From: Turneriella parva DSM 21527
Lineage (GTDB): Bacteria; Spirochaetota; Leptospiria; Turneriellales; Turneriellaceae
NCBI RefSeq assembly: GCF_000266885.1
Contig: NC_018020.1
Span: forward strand, 3,844,001-3,908,000
Direction: 5' to 3'
Length of the DNA: 64,000 bases
The notes beneath the pieces were generated by a model that had not been told where the DNA came from, searched no databases, and saw only the letters and a program-made list of their open reading frames with translations. The position numbers and the translations under genes were made by a program. The stretch's first letter is position 1. Each line of letters opens with the position of its first letter. Shown here piece after piece: positions 16,152 through 25,207 of this stretch.

Positions 16152-16928
16152 ATGGCAAATGAGCTGACCAAAGGTCTGCAGTACCTCACGGTGCTCGGCC
16201 CCGGCAAGGTTATCGTGCTCTTGTCGACGATGCCGGGCGACAAGCTCAACTACCTTTCGCGCCATATTGAACACAAGAAAATTCTGAAGGTGCTCTCGCA
16301 TACCTCGGTGCGCCAGGTTTCGGCGATCGTGCGCCAGAGTAACGTCGAGGCGCTGGTGACGCTGATGAATTCGCTCGAGGCCGATGCGACGATTGAACTC
16401 ATGAACCGGCTCGATCTGGCGACGATTGTACTTTTTCTGACGAACCTCGATACCGAGAGGCTCGTGAAAATTGTCGCGGGCGTCGGTGTCGAGCGCATGC
16501 TCGAGCTCTTGAAAGCAACGGGCAGCGAGCGAGCGCTCGTGCTCACGCAGCAGATTCCCGCCGAGAACCTCGTGGGCCTCATCAAAAAAGTACCGATGTC
16601 GCAGCTCGCCCCCCTCGCCAATCAGCTGAGACCTGAATTTTTGCGCGACCTCGTGCGTACCGATTCGGCCGACCACATGGCCGCCCTTGTCAATGCAGTA
16701 GGATCTAAAAACGTTCTGCAACTTGTGCACCACTTGGGCGAAAAAGACGTTCTGCATCTGGCACAGCATTTTAAAGCCCAGAAATTGAAGAACCTGATCT
16801 ACATGATACATGCCATGAAGTTAAAGCCGCAAAAGGTGGCGAAGACTCCGAAAAAGAAAAAGGCTGTGGCGAAGAAGAAACTCCCAAGAAAGAAAAAGTC
16901 TGCACCGAAGCGAAAGCCGCCTGTCTGA
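16152..16928 (+). CDS. Helical-repeat protein with lysine-rich, histone-like C-terminal tail
   Basis: A 258-residue soluble protein of unknown function. Residues 1-225 are a chain of amphipathic helices of about 12-16 residues with a recurring pattern of L, V and polar ends (VEALVTLMNSLE, TIELMNRLD, TERLVKIVAGVG, VERMLELLKATG, ENLVGLIKKVP), like the superhelical N-domain of MgtE or FliG but without their other domains. Residues about 229-258 are almost entirely K, R, P and A (KTPKKKKAVAKKKLPRKK), resembling histone H1 tails and suggesting binding to DNA or RNA. There is no signal peptide. It follows tRNA-Asp on the same strand by 77 bases. Confidence 0.8.
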   Translation: MANELTKGLQYLTVLGPGKVIVLLSTMPGDKLNYLSRHIEHKKILKVLSHTSVRQVSAIVRQSNVEALVTLMNSLEADATIELMNRLDLATIVLFLTNLDTERLVKIVAGVGVERMLELLKATGSERALVLTQQIPAENLVGLIKKVPMSQLAPLANQLRPEFLRDLVRTDSADHMAALVNAVGSKNVLQLVHHLGEKDVLHLAQHFKAQKLKNLIYMIHAMKLKPQKVAKTPKKKKAVAKKKLPRKKKSAPKRKPPV

Positions 16929-17008
16929 AAGGCCCCATGCGCAGCAGCACTTATAATCCCCAAAAAATCGCGACGCGCTGACCCAATCTCTGCGTGCGCT
17001 CATGGGTC

Positions 17009-18142
17009 ATGACTGACTTTGCCGCGCTGCGCCGCGAATTCGATGTGGCACCCAATCTTGTCTGGCTGAACAACTGCGGGGTGAGCATACCGCCGCTGGG
17101 CCCGACGCGTGAAGTCAAGAACTACCTCGACGCCTTCATGCGCGAAGGCATTCTGCAGTCTTATAAACCCCACGGGCAGATTAAGCGCAACATACAGTCG
17201 CGCTTTGCAGAGCTCTTGGGTGGGTCGGCGCATGAATATGCGATACTCAACAACACCGCAGAGGGCATGACCTTTATCGCGCAGAGCCTGCCGCTCGAGC
17301 GCGGCGACAAGATTCTGCTGGTCGAGCGCGAATACCCGAGCAATGTCTATCCGTTTTTGCAGCTGAAGCGGCAGGGTGTTGAAATCGCCTTTGTCTCGCC
17401 GGGTAAATCAACCGCCGAATTTCTCGAAAATATTCGCGCCGAGCTCACGACCAATGTGCGCGCCATGTCGCTGTCGGCTGTCGATTGGCTGACGGGGCTC
17501 AAATTTGACCTCGCGGCGATTGGCCGTCTGCTCAGAAGCCGGGGCGTCGCATTCATTCTCGACGCAGCCCAGGGCGCCGGCCATGTCGACATCGACGTTA
17601 AGGCGTTGGGTGTCGACGCCATGGCGTTCTCATGTTGGAAATGGCTGCTCGGCCCTTTGGGTTCAGGCGGGTTATTTATCGACGACGAATTTTTGAAGAA
17701 GCTCGACATTCGCGTGGCGGGCACCTCTTCTGTCAAAAACGACGACGTCTATCTGCCGCACCGCGAAGACTACAAAGAAAGCGTCGAGCGCTTCATGCTG
17801 TCGACGGCGCCCTATATGAACTGGATTTTTCTGTCAGAGTCACTCGATTTTTTGCACCGTATTGGTTTTGATGTGGTGCAGGCGCGACTCTTTGAACTCG
17901 CTGATGCGGTATCAAAGCTGCTGGGCGATCATGGCTTCGAGGTCTTACGCGACAGTTTCGGCGCTGAAAAAAGCGCCATCGTCTGCGCGCGCCGAGGGGA
18001 CGACATGGGCGCAATGTATGTGAAGCTGATGCAGGCAGGCGTGCAGTGTGCGCTGCGCGAAGGCTATCTGCGCTTCTCGCCACACCTGAATGTCTTTGAA
18101 GAAGACCTGGGCCGTTTCAAGAAGATACTTGCGGAAATTTAA
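17009..18142 (+). CDS. Class V aminotransferase (cysteine desulfurase / isopenicillin-N epimerase-like)
   Basis: A 377-residue PLP enzyme. ATG 17009 is preferred to an upstream GTG (16994). [12 protein letters not shown] and [16 protein letters not shown] give the PLP-binding aspartate region, and the Schiff-base lysine lies in [19 protein letters not shown]. The sequence resembles isopenicillin-N-epimerase-like and selenocysteine-lyase-like members rather than housekeeping IscS. There is no conserved catalytic cysteine loop near the C-terminus, so desulfurase activity is uncertain. It converges on bioB and the two coding ends overlap by 26 bases. Confidence 0.85.
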   Translation: MTDFAALRREFDVAPNLVWLNNCGVSIPPLGPTREVKNYLDAFMREGILQSYKPHGQIKRNIQSRFAELLGGSAHEYAILNNTAEGMTFIAQSLPLERGDKILLVEREYPSNVYPFLQLKRQGVEIAFVSPGKSTAEFLENIRAELTTNVRAMSLSAVDWLTGLKFDLAAIGRLLRSRGVAFILDAAQGAGHVDIDVKALGVDAMAFSCWKWLLGPLGSGGLFIDDEFLKKLDIRVAGTSSVKNDDVYLPHREDYKESVERFMLSTAPYMNWIFLSESLDFLHRIGFDVVQARLFELADAVSKLLGDHGFEVLRDSFGAEKSAIVCARRGDDMGAMYVKLMQAGVQCALREGYLRFSPHLNVFEEDLGRFKKILAEI

Positions 18143-19160
18143 GCAGATCTTTCACCCGCTGCGGCGAATAACCGACGCCAGCATTTGCAGCCAGGGTGAA
18201 GGGTTCTCCGGCGGCGGTTTCAGCGTGGTACCCGGCGTCTTCAATCAGCTGCAATGTTTCGGCGAGATTCGAGCCCTGCACGTTGAGGTATCCCGAAGCG
18301 AACAGGGAATTCGCAACCATAAGCGCCGCTCCCTGTAATGAGCGCAGGTGTCCCTCGCGGCCGGCGGCGATGCGAATTTCAGAAGCGGCATTCAGCAATC
18401 TGAACACGATCAATACCCGAAGGCAATATTCAGGCGTCAAAGTCTGCGCATTTTCGATCGCATGCCCCGGCACCGGAATAAAAAAGTTCACCGGTATTGA
18501 AGCGACTCTGAGTCTCGCCAGCTCTTGCGCCGCTTCGACGAGGTGCTGCGGCTTTTCGCCCAGGCCGACAATGACTCCTGAGCAAAGGCCAACGCCTGCG
18601 TTGCTCAGATTTTCGAGTGTCTCTACCCGGTCGCGGTAGGTATGCGTCGTGCAGATTTCACCGTAATGCTCTTCTGCGGTATTCAGGTTATGGTTATAGC
18701 GATCAAGCCCTGCAGCAGACAAAACTTCTGCCTTCTTCTTGTCGATGAGCCCCGCAGAAAGGCAAACGCGCAGGCCGAGGTCGGCGTTGATTCTGCGAAT
18801 AAGTTCTGCAAGTTCTTCGGTGCGTTTGGCCGAAGGCCCCGTGCCTGCTGTCACCATGCAGAACCGGTAGGCGCCCGCAGCCTTCGCGGCTTCAGCCTCG
18901 GCATAGATCGCCTCGTTGGCTTTTAAGCTATAGGGTTCGATGCCTGAATTTGCGTCTTTGCGCTGCGCGCAATAGCCGCAGTCTTCGGCGCAGCGCCCGT
19001 TCTGAATATTATCGAGAATGTGAATGCGCACCGCTTTACCGAAATGGCGTTCGCGCACTTCTGCGGCTTCAGCGAGCGCCGCATAGAGCGGCACCCTGCC
19101 CTCAAGAATGTCGAGCGCGTGCGCCGCCGTCGCGGGCGCAATTTCACGGTTCGTAGTCAT
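18117..19160 (-). CDS. bioB: Biotin synthase
   Basis: A radical-SAM enzyme inserting sulfur into dethiobiotin, the last step of biotin synthesis. The 4Fe-4S motif CAEDCGYC lies in [16 protein letters not shown] near residue 50, and the downstream [11 protein letters not shown] and [13 protein letters not shown] blocks match the family. The ATG at 19160 is chosen because GGAG sits about eight bases upstream; a longer TTG start (19184) is unlikely. It overlaps the end of bioA by 17 bases and is the last gene of the bioFDAB run. Its 3' end overlaps the aminotransferase gene. Confidence 0.97.
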   Translation of the reverse strand: MTTNREIAPATAAHALDILEGRVPLYAALAEAAEVRERHFGKAVRIHILDNIQNGRCAEDCGYCAQRKDANSGIEPYSLKANEAIYAEAEAAKAAGAYRFCMVTAGTGPSAKRTEELAELIRRINADLGLRVCLSAGLIDKKKAEVLSAAGLDRYNHNLNTAEEHYGEICTTHTYRDRVETLENLSNAGVGLCSGVIVGLGEKPQHLVEAAQELARLRVASIPVNFFIPVPGHAIENAQTLTPEYCLRVLIVFRLLNAASEIRIAAGREGHLRSLQGAALMVANSLFASGYLNVQGSNLAETLQLIEDAGYHAETAAGEPFTLAANAGVGYSPQRVKDLLKFPQVSS

Positions 19161-20409
19161 CGATAATTTCTCCGATACAATCAAAGGTCTTTTCCAGTGC
19201 AGAATCTGAAATGTTATAGGGCGGCGTCACGTAGATAACATTGCCGAGTGGCCTGAGGATTACCCCCTTAGCCAAAGCCTGCCGCCGCATTTCGGCTGCG
19301 TGCTGAAACGTGTAACCGGCTGTGCCCTGCGTCACGAGGTTGCCCGCACTGACCGCACCCAGGCTGCGCGCACCCTGCAACTTACCCTCAAACGCGGTCT
19401 CAAGATGGCGCCAACGGCGCTGCATTTTCTGCTGCAGCGCCGTTACCTGCGGCAAGAATCTGTTGTCTGCGCAGAGGGCCAGCGACGCCGCAGCAGCAGC
19501 ACAGCCAAGCGGGTTGCCGCTCATCGTATGCCCGTGATAAAAGTTTTTTTCGGGTTCGGGCGACGCAAATGCGCGGTGCACACGCTCATTCACCAGGGTC
19601 ACGGCGAGCGGCAAAGCCCCGCCGGTAAGTCCCTTCGCGAGTGCGAGCAGATCGGGCGAAATGCCTGCGTGCTCAAAAGCGAACATTCTACCAGTGCGCC
19701 CGAGGCCTGTAAAGACTTCGTCAAACAAAAGCAGCAGGTCATAACTTTTGCAGATACGGTCGAGCGCGGCAAGAAGCTGCGGCTCTTGAAAATGCATACC
19801 GCCTGCGGCCGCGATCAGAGGTTCGATAATAATGCCGGCAACAATGTCGCGGTTTTGCCTCACCCAGCTTTCAATTTCATCGAGCACACCGAGGTCTGTA
19901 TCTGTTTGAGGATAACGAAACGATTGGGTCTGAAACAGCAAAGGTTCGAACGCGCGGTTAAAGACTGAATCGCCACCGGCACTCATCGCCCCAACGGTAT
20001 CACCGTGGTAAGCCGGCTCAAATTTGATGAAGACGTTGCGCTTTTTCTGCCCTTCGTTATGCCAGTATTGCACTGCGAGCTTCAACATCACCTCGACTGC
20101 AGTCGAGCCATTGTCAGAAAAAAACGTGTGCGTGAAACGGCCCGCAGTCAGGCGCATGAGCGCGCGATCGACGGCTTCGGCGCTTTCATGAATAAACCCG
20201 GCAAAAATGACATGGTCGAGTTCGGCGAGCTGCTGCGTTATCGCCCCGGCAATCTGCGGGTGGTTATGGCCGTGAATCACTGTCCACCATGACGCAATGG
20301 CATCGACGTAGCGGCGACCCTCGCTATCGAACACATATTCGCGCTGCCCGCGGGTAATTTTCAGGGGCTCGGGCGCGCCCTGTTGCTTTGTGAACGGATG
20401 CCAGATCAT
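19144..20409 (-). CDS. bioA: Adenosylmethionine-8-amino-7-oxononanoate aminotransferase
   Basis: Transfers the amino group of S-adenosylmethionine to KAPA, giving DAPA. The 421-residue length is normal. MIWHPFTKQ at the start, [44 protein letters not shown], the PLP aspartate in [16 protein letters not shown] and the lysine in [11 protein letters not shown] are all characteristic. It overlaps bioD by four bases upstream and bioB downstream, so all four bio genes are likely translationally coupled. Confidence 0.97.
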   Translation of the reverse strand: MIWHPFTKQQGAPEPLKITRGQREYVFDSEGRRYVDAIASWWTVIHGHNHPQIAGAITQQLAELDHVIFAGFIHESAEAVDRALMRLTAGRFTHTFFSDNGSTAVEVMLKLAVQYWHNEGQKKRNVFIKFEPAYHGDTVGAMSAGGDSVFNRAFEPLLFQTQSFRYPQTDTDLGVLDEIESWVRQNRDIVAGIIIEPLIAAAGGMHFQEPQLLAALDRICKSYDLLLLFDEVFTGLGRTGRMFAFEHAGISPDLLALAKGLTGGALPLAVTLVNERVHRAFASPEPEKNFYHGHTMSGNPLGCAAAAASLALCADNRFLPQVTALQQKMQRRWRHLETAFEGKLQGARSLGAVSAGNLVTQGTAGYTFQHAAEMRRQALAKGVILRPLGNVIYVTPPYNISDSALEKTFDCIGEIIDDYEP

Positions 20410-21062
20410 GCGAGGTATTGCCTCAGGGTTTCTGCCGCATCGAAGCCGGCTGCAAGCTGCCGCATCGCTGCAGCATCGAGGTGGCCTGATTCATTGAGCA
20501 GCAGCTCGCCCAAATACCCGGCGCCGGCCAGCTGTAGTACTGTGCGTATGTTGTCTTCTTTCAGCGGCCCCGCTTTGCCGACGAAAATAAATCCGCACAC
20601 GCTTAACCCAGCCTGGGTCAACGCCGCATGCGACAGCAGCGAATGGTTGATTGTGCCGAGCCCGGTCGATGCCACGAGCACTACCGGAAACCGCAAATCG
20701 CGTAACAGGTCGAGGTTAGTGTAATTTCGCGTGAGCGGCACCATCAGCCCACCCGCAAGCTCAACGACGAGTGCCCGGCCGCTATTTTTGATTTGCTGCA
20801 CCAGATGGTGCGGTTCAATTATTGTGTTCGCGAGCTCTGCCGCATAATGCGGCGAAGCAGCGGTGCTGAAGCTGTATATTTCAGATAATGCCTGATCTTG
20901 TTGCAGACCGGCGAGGTCGGCAACTACGGCCCGGTCGCTCGTGTCGCCTGTCTGCACGGGTTTCAGATAGCGAGCGCCATGCCGCGCATATTTCGCCATG
21001 ATGAGCGCGCTCGCGAGCGTCTTGCCGACATCGGTTCCGGTACCGGCGACGACGAGGGCCAT
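20406..21062 (-). CDS. bioD: Dethiobiotin synthetase
   Basis: Closes the ureido ring of DAPA with CO2 and ATP. The 218-residue protein opens with the P-loop VVAGTGTDVGKTLAS (T/GTDVGKT motif), has LKPVQTGD for the substrate lysine region, and VVELAGGLMVPL for the magnesium-binding switch. It starts one base after the stop of bioF and ends overlapping bioA by four bases. Confidence 0.95.
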   Translation of the reverse strand: MALVVAGTGTDVGKTLASALIMAKYARHGARYLKPVQTGDTSDRAVVADLAGLQQDQALSEIYSFSTAASPHYAAELANTIIEPHHLVQQIKNSGRALVVELAGGLMVPLTRNYTNLDLLRDLRFPVVLVASTGLGTINHSLLSHAALTQAGLSVCGFIFVGKAGPLKEDNIRTVLQLAGAGYLGELLLNESGHLDAAAMRQLAAGFDAAETLRQYLA

Positions 21063-21063
21063 G

Positions 21064-22158
21064 CTATGCAGCCCCTATGAGGCCCGCTATCTGCGCCGCC
21101 TGTTCAGCCGTCAGGTTCGAATTCAGTGAAAGTCTCACGCGCGATTCTTTCACTGTGGGCGGCCTGATCGCACGCGTGTGAAAGCCTGCGGCCGCGAACC
21201 GGCCTGCGAGTTCGAGCGCGGCCGCCTCACTCTCGCAGATGAGCGGCACAATGTGCGATGAGGATTTCATGCGTGCAGCATCTTTCACGGCGTTTCGAAT
21301 CGTCGCGCTCACCTGCTGCAGCCTTTCACGCTCTCCCTGCATACCCTTGACGAGTTCAATCGCCACTGCTGCAGCATGCAGAATTGCCGGCATGGGAGCC
21401 GTCGAAAAGACAAACGTGCGTGCATTGTGCAGAAGATAGCTTCTCGAAGCGTCGCTGCAGACTATCGCCGCACCCTCGAGCCCCAAAGCCTTACCAAAAG
21501 TGATGACGCGAAAATCGGCCTCACGGGGAGAAAGCCCGCAACCCGCGTCGCCATAGACACCGATGCCGTGCGCGTCGTCGATATAGAGCAGCGCGTCGAA
21601 TTTCGTTTTCAAGTCGATGAGTGCGCCCGCCGGCGCCATGTCACCATCCATACTGAAGAGTGATTCGGTGATGATGATAGCCTTGGTTGCTCTGTGTTTG
21701 GCAAGCAACTCGCCCAGATGCTGCATGTCGTTGTGTCTGAAGTATACTTTTTGAGCGCCTGATAGCCTTACGCCGTCGACGAGCGAGGCATGCGCGAGCC
21801 TGTCGATGAATGCCACGTATGAAGAATCGCAGATGGCAGAAAGGGCGCCAACATTCGCCGCATATCCATTAGCGAAAAAAAGCGCCGCTTCGCCCCCGAG
21901 CCATTCGGCGGTCTGCCGTTCAACCTGCGCAAAAATACCGCGATGCCCCCGCACGAGCCGGCTTGCGGTCGACCCACCGCCATAGAGGTCTACCCCCGTC
22001 TTCAGTGCATCTTTAATTCGCCTGTGCTTTGCTAGGCCCAGATAGTCGTTCGAACAGAGGTCGATTAAATTTTCGGGGGGCGCTTCAAGCGAACGCAGCC
22101 TGTTGGTTTTTTCAGCATGGAGCAGAAAATTTTCGACCTGTTTTGTGAAAGCCTGCAT
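21064..22158 (-). CDS. bioF: 8-amino-7-oxononanoate synthase
   Basis: Condenses pimeloyl-CoA or pimeloyl-ACP with alanine to give KAPA. The 364-residue protein (ATG 22158 preferred to TTG 22173) has LCSNDYLGLA, GGGSTASRLVRGHRG, the PLP-site IDDAHGIGVYG and the catalytic lysine in VITFGKALGLEGAA. It is the first bio gene of the run bioF-bioD-bioA-bioB. It follows the alpha/beta-hydrolase gene by 63 bases with no clear terminator, so it may share a transcript with the acyl-CoA ligase and hydrolase upstream. Confidence 0.95.
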   Translation of the reverse strand: MQAFTKQVENFLLHAEKTNRLRSLEAPPENLIDLCSNDYLGLAKHRRIKDALKTGVDLYGGGSTASRLVRGHRGIFAQVERQTAEWLGGEAALFFANGYAANVGALSAICDSSYVAFIDRLAHASLVDGVRLSGAQKVYFRHNDMQHLGELLAKHRATKAIIITESLFSMDGDMAPAGALIDLKTKFDALLYIDDAHGIGVYGDAGCGLSPREADFRVITFGKALGLEGAAIVCSDASRSYLLHNARTFVFSTAPMPAILHAAAVAIELVKGMQGERERLQQVSATIRNAVKDAARMKSSSHIVPLICESEAAALELAGRFAAAGFHTRAIRPPTVKESRVRLSLNSNLTAEQAAQIAGLIGAA

Positions 22159-22221
22159 GCGCGTCGCGGGCAATCTGCACGACGAAGACAGGCCTAAAAA
22201 GCAATTTAATGGGCCGAATGG

Positions 22222-23220
22222 CTATTCCAGGGCGTCGCGTTTGTTGATCCAGTCTGTAGCTTTGGGCCAGACTTCGCGTGGCGCCGCTTTGCCGCAGACT
22301 AGATCCATATGGCCATAGCTGGTTGAGCTGCCGTATTCTTTACCGAACACAATGAGCTTACGCTCGCAGGTGAGCTGGTCCATCGTCCATTCGACGCCGT
22401 CGAGCGCGCACAGCCAGTCGCGATCACCCGCAAGCATGAGTGTCGGCACGGTAATGCGCCGGTCGTCCGCACGGTGCGGAAAGCCGCCCGAGAGCCGGGG
22501 CATACCTTCGGCTGCTGAGATGAGCTTGATCTGGTTCCATTCGTTAACCGAAATCGGTTCGATCATGTTTTCCAGCACCTTGTGCGCGATTTCAGCGTCC
22601 ATGTTTTCCGGGTTCCAGAGAAAGCGGTTCCAGAAGGTGTTGAGGCTCGCGAACGGAATCATCGGCTTGTAGAATGTCTTCAGCGGAAAGTACTGCATCG
22701 CACTGATATAGTCGAGCAATGACCTGAAGTGGTTAATCGTCGAATAGGTGTAATTGAGCGCCGTGGCAAAGGTCGTGAGGCTCTGCAGATTCGATGCCTT
22801 GTGGCGAATCTGGTAAAAGAACCCGAGAATACCGCCCATGCTGTGCCCGACCCAGTGCATCTTTTCGGTGCCGTGCTGCTTCTTCACGTATTCGACAACC
22901 GTCGGCAGATCGCAGAGCAAGAAGTCGTCGATCGACCACTGTTTTCCCCTGCCCGTCTGCGGGCCGTCGCTACCGGTTCTGCCCCGCAGGTTCATCGCAT
23001 AGACCGCGTACCCCTGCTCGGCCAGGTGGCGCGCGTATGAGAGCTCGGGCACGCCGAAATCCCACACATTGTGGTTTGAGGCGATGCCGTGAAGCAGCAT
23101 CACGGGGTACTGGCGCGTGATCTTTTCGGGCAAATAGCTGTAGACGGCGATATTCCAGTGGTCGGGCGTCTGTAGTTTCACGTGCCCGGTCTTGATTTTC
23201 ATTTGTTCTGCGGTTGCCAT
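22222..23220 (-). CDS. Alpha/beta hydrolase, lipase-like
   Basis: A 332-residue hydrolase. VMLLHGIASNHNVWD is the oxyanion-hole region, VGHSMGGILG the nucleophile elbow, and LAGDRDWLCA followed by YGHMDLV supply acid and histidine. It has the character of acid lipase or polyhydroxyalkanoate-type hydrolases (NLRGRTGSDGP). No signal peptide. It starts two bases after the stop codon of the acyl-CoA ligase gene, so the two proteins very likely act together on fatty-acyl substrates. It precedes bioF; a role in freeing a pimeloyl precursor, as BioH does in other bacteria, is conceivable but not shown. Confidence 0.8.
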   Translation of the reverse strand: MATAEQMKIKTGHVKLQTPDHWNIAVYSYLPEKITRQYPVMLLHGIASNHNVWDFGVPELSYARHLAEQGYAVYAMNLRGRTGSDGPQTGRGKQWSIDDFLLCDLPTVVEYVKKQHGTEKMHWVGHSMGGILGFFYQIRHKASNLQSLTTFATALNYTYSTINHFRSLLDYISAMQYFPLKTFYKPMIPFASLNTFWNRFLWNPENMDAEIAHKVLENMIEPISVNEWNQIKLISAAEGMPRLSGGFPHRADDRRITVPTLMLAGDRDWLCALDGVEWTMDQLTCERKLIVFGKEYGSSTSYGHMDLVCGKAAPREVWPKATDWINKRDALE

Positions 23221-23222
23221 GA

Positions 23223-25106
23223 TTATTCCTTAAACATGCTATCGATGAGCGGTGCATACTTTGCGTGCACGACGTTGCGCTTTATCTTCATGAGCGCCGT
23301 CAGCTCGTCGCCGACGCGCAGCTTATCTGGCAAGAAGCGCAAGTGCGAAATGCGTTCATAGCTCTTGAAACCGTTCTGCTCATTGATCAGTTCGTGGCAG
23401 ATTTCTCTGAAAATGGTCACGAGCTCGCCATAGGTGTTGAGGTCATTTTTCAGGTCGAACTCCGACACCTGATAACCGGCATCGAGCAGCCGGTCATAGT
23501 CTGGCCAGATGAGCACGCCGAGATTTTTCTGGTCTTGCCCGACCACTACCGCCTGTTCAATCAGCGGATGCTGCGCGAGCAGAGTTTCCATCGGCACAGG
23601 TTCGAGGTTTTCACCGGAGCGCAGCACGATTGTGTCTTTTGCGCGGCCGCGAATCGAGAGCGCACCGCTGCGCGTGAAGACGCCGATGTCACCTGTGTTC
23701 ATCCAGCCGTTTTGTAGAACCTTAAGCGTCGCGTCGCCATTCTTGTAATAGCCCTGCATGACGCCGGGGCCTTTGACGAATATCACGCCCGGCTCACCTG
23801 GCGGCATGATGCGCCCGTCTTCGCCGCGAATTTCAACCGTCGTGCGGTCGGGTACAAAGCCGACCGTGCCCATAATCACTTTGCCGGGCTGGCGCATTGA
23901 AATGAGCGGCGAGGTTTCTGTCATGCCATAACCTTCGTAGACGGGAATGCCAATCGCGTTAAAAAATTCATCGATGTGCAGCGGCAGCGCTCCGCCGCCT
24001 GAGATGGTACCACGCAGCTCACCGCCGAGCATCGCTCGAACACGCACGAGAAAAATTGAATCCATGTAGACGTCGGGGCCCTTGAGGCCTGCAAGCGAAA
24101 AGACCGACACGGCCTTCTCAAATAAGTTACTCAGAAAGTTCTTTTCGCCGGTTTCAGCCGACTGCCCCGCAACAACATTCTGCGCGCGGTGCAGGCGCTG
24201 CTTGATGCCATAAGACAAATCGAACAGCTCGCGGTTGAATGCCTCGGTTTTGTCGATGCGCTCGCGCAGCTTCTGGTAGATCTGCTCCCACAGGCGAGGG
24301 GCAGATGCCATGATCGTCGGCTTCGCGCGAATGAAGTCTTCCATCAGGTCTTTTTTGTTTGAATAGTAATAATGCGCGCCTGAGAAAATCACCGAATAGA
24401 GCATGAAGCGCTCATAGATGTGCCAGACGGGCAGAATGGAGAGAATGCGGTCGCGCGGCGACATCTGCAGAATTTTTGGGGCAATCTCGAGCTGGTAGAG
24501 CATGTTTGCATGCGACAGCATGACACCCTTCGGTTCGCCGGTCGTGCCCGAGGTATAGATAATCGTAAAGAGGTCGCCCTGCAGAATTTTCTGGCGCAGT
24601 GCTTCGAGCTCTTTGAGCTCCTCATCAGTCGCGAGTGGCAGATCATGGAGCAGACGCGGCAGTACATTCAGCTTCTCGTCGGCGGCTGTTTTTTCGGGAA
24701 ACAGCGGATCCATGATGTAGACTTTTGTGCCCCGCTTCTTGAGAACTCCGCCGATTTTTTTAAAGAGGCGCAGGTGCTCGACGAAACAGATTTCTGCCTC
24801 GCAGTGGTTCAAAATAAACTCGAGTTCTTGCGGCGTTGAATCAGAACCGCGCGGCACGACAATCGCGCCGGCCATCTGTATTGCCATGTCGGTCACCAGC
24901 CATTCGGCAGAGTTGTCGCCAAAGATCGCGACCCGGTCGCCGGGTTTGACATTCGCGCGAATCAGGTGGATTGCGAGAGCCTGAGCGCGTTCGTACAGCA
25001 CGCTGAACCTCGTCGGCATGAAAAACTTATGCGAGTCTTTTGAATAAAAACCCTGGTCGGGGTACTTCTGCGCGCTCGCGGCAAAAACTTCGGGCAAATT
25101 CTGCAT
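23223..25106 (-). CDS. Long-chain acyl-CoA synthetase (AMP-forming)
   Basis: A 627-residue adenylate-forming enzyme that activates fatty acids to acyl-CoA. ATG 25106 is preferred to an upstream TTG. The P-loop FTIIYTSGTTGEPKGVMLSH, YGMTETSPL, the GWMNTGDIG hinge region and RAKDTIVLRSGENLEP are all present. It resembles the FAA1/FadD15 group (no membrane anchor). The catalytic lysine near the end, in LTALMKIKRNVV, is followed by a short tail. The alpha/beta hydrolase begins two bases downstream. Confidence 0.92.
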   Translation of the reverse strand: MQNLPEVFAASAQKYPDQGFYSKDSHKFFMPTRFSVLYERAQALAIHLIRANVKPGDRVAIFGDNSAEWLVTDMAIQMAGAIVVPRGSDSTPQELEFILNHCEAEICFVEHLRLFKKIGGVLKKRGTKVYIMDPLFPEKTAADEKLNVLPRLLHDLPLATDEELKELEALRQKILQGDLFTIIYTSGTTGEPKGVMLSHANMLYQLEIAPKILQMSPRDRILSILPVWHIYERFMLYSVIFSGAHYYYSNKKDLMEDFIRAKPTIMASAPRLWEQIYQKLRERIDKTEAFNRELFDLSYGIKQRLHRAQNVVAGQSAETGEKNFLSNLFEKAVSVFSLAGLKGPDVYMDSIFLVRVRAMLGGELRGTISGGGALPLHIDEFFNAIGIPVYEGYGMTETSPLISMRQPGKVIMGTVGFVPDRTTVEIRGEDGRIMPPGEPGVIFVKGPGVMQGYYKNGDATLKVLQNGWMNTGDIGVFTRSGALSIRGRAKDTIVLRSGENLEPVPMETLLAQHPLIEQAVVVGQDQKNLGVLIWPDYDRLLDAGYQVSEFDLKNDLNTYGELVTIFREICHELINEQNGFKSYERISHLRFLPDKLRVGDELTALMKIKRNVVHAKYAPLIDSMFKE

Positions 25107-25207
25107 AGGCTTAAGGTAAAAGATCAACACGACTCATCGCGTCGATGAGAAATACAAATGAGTTACACTTGTTTACAGAAACCCGAGCGAAAACCCACGC
25201 CCCGCCA

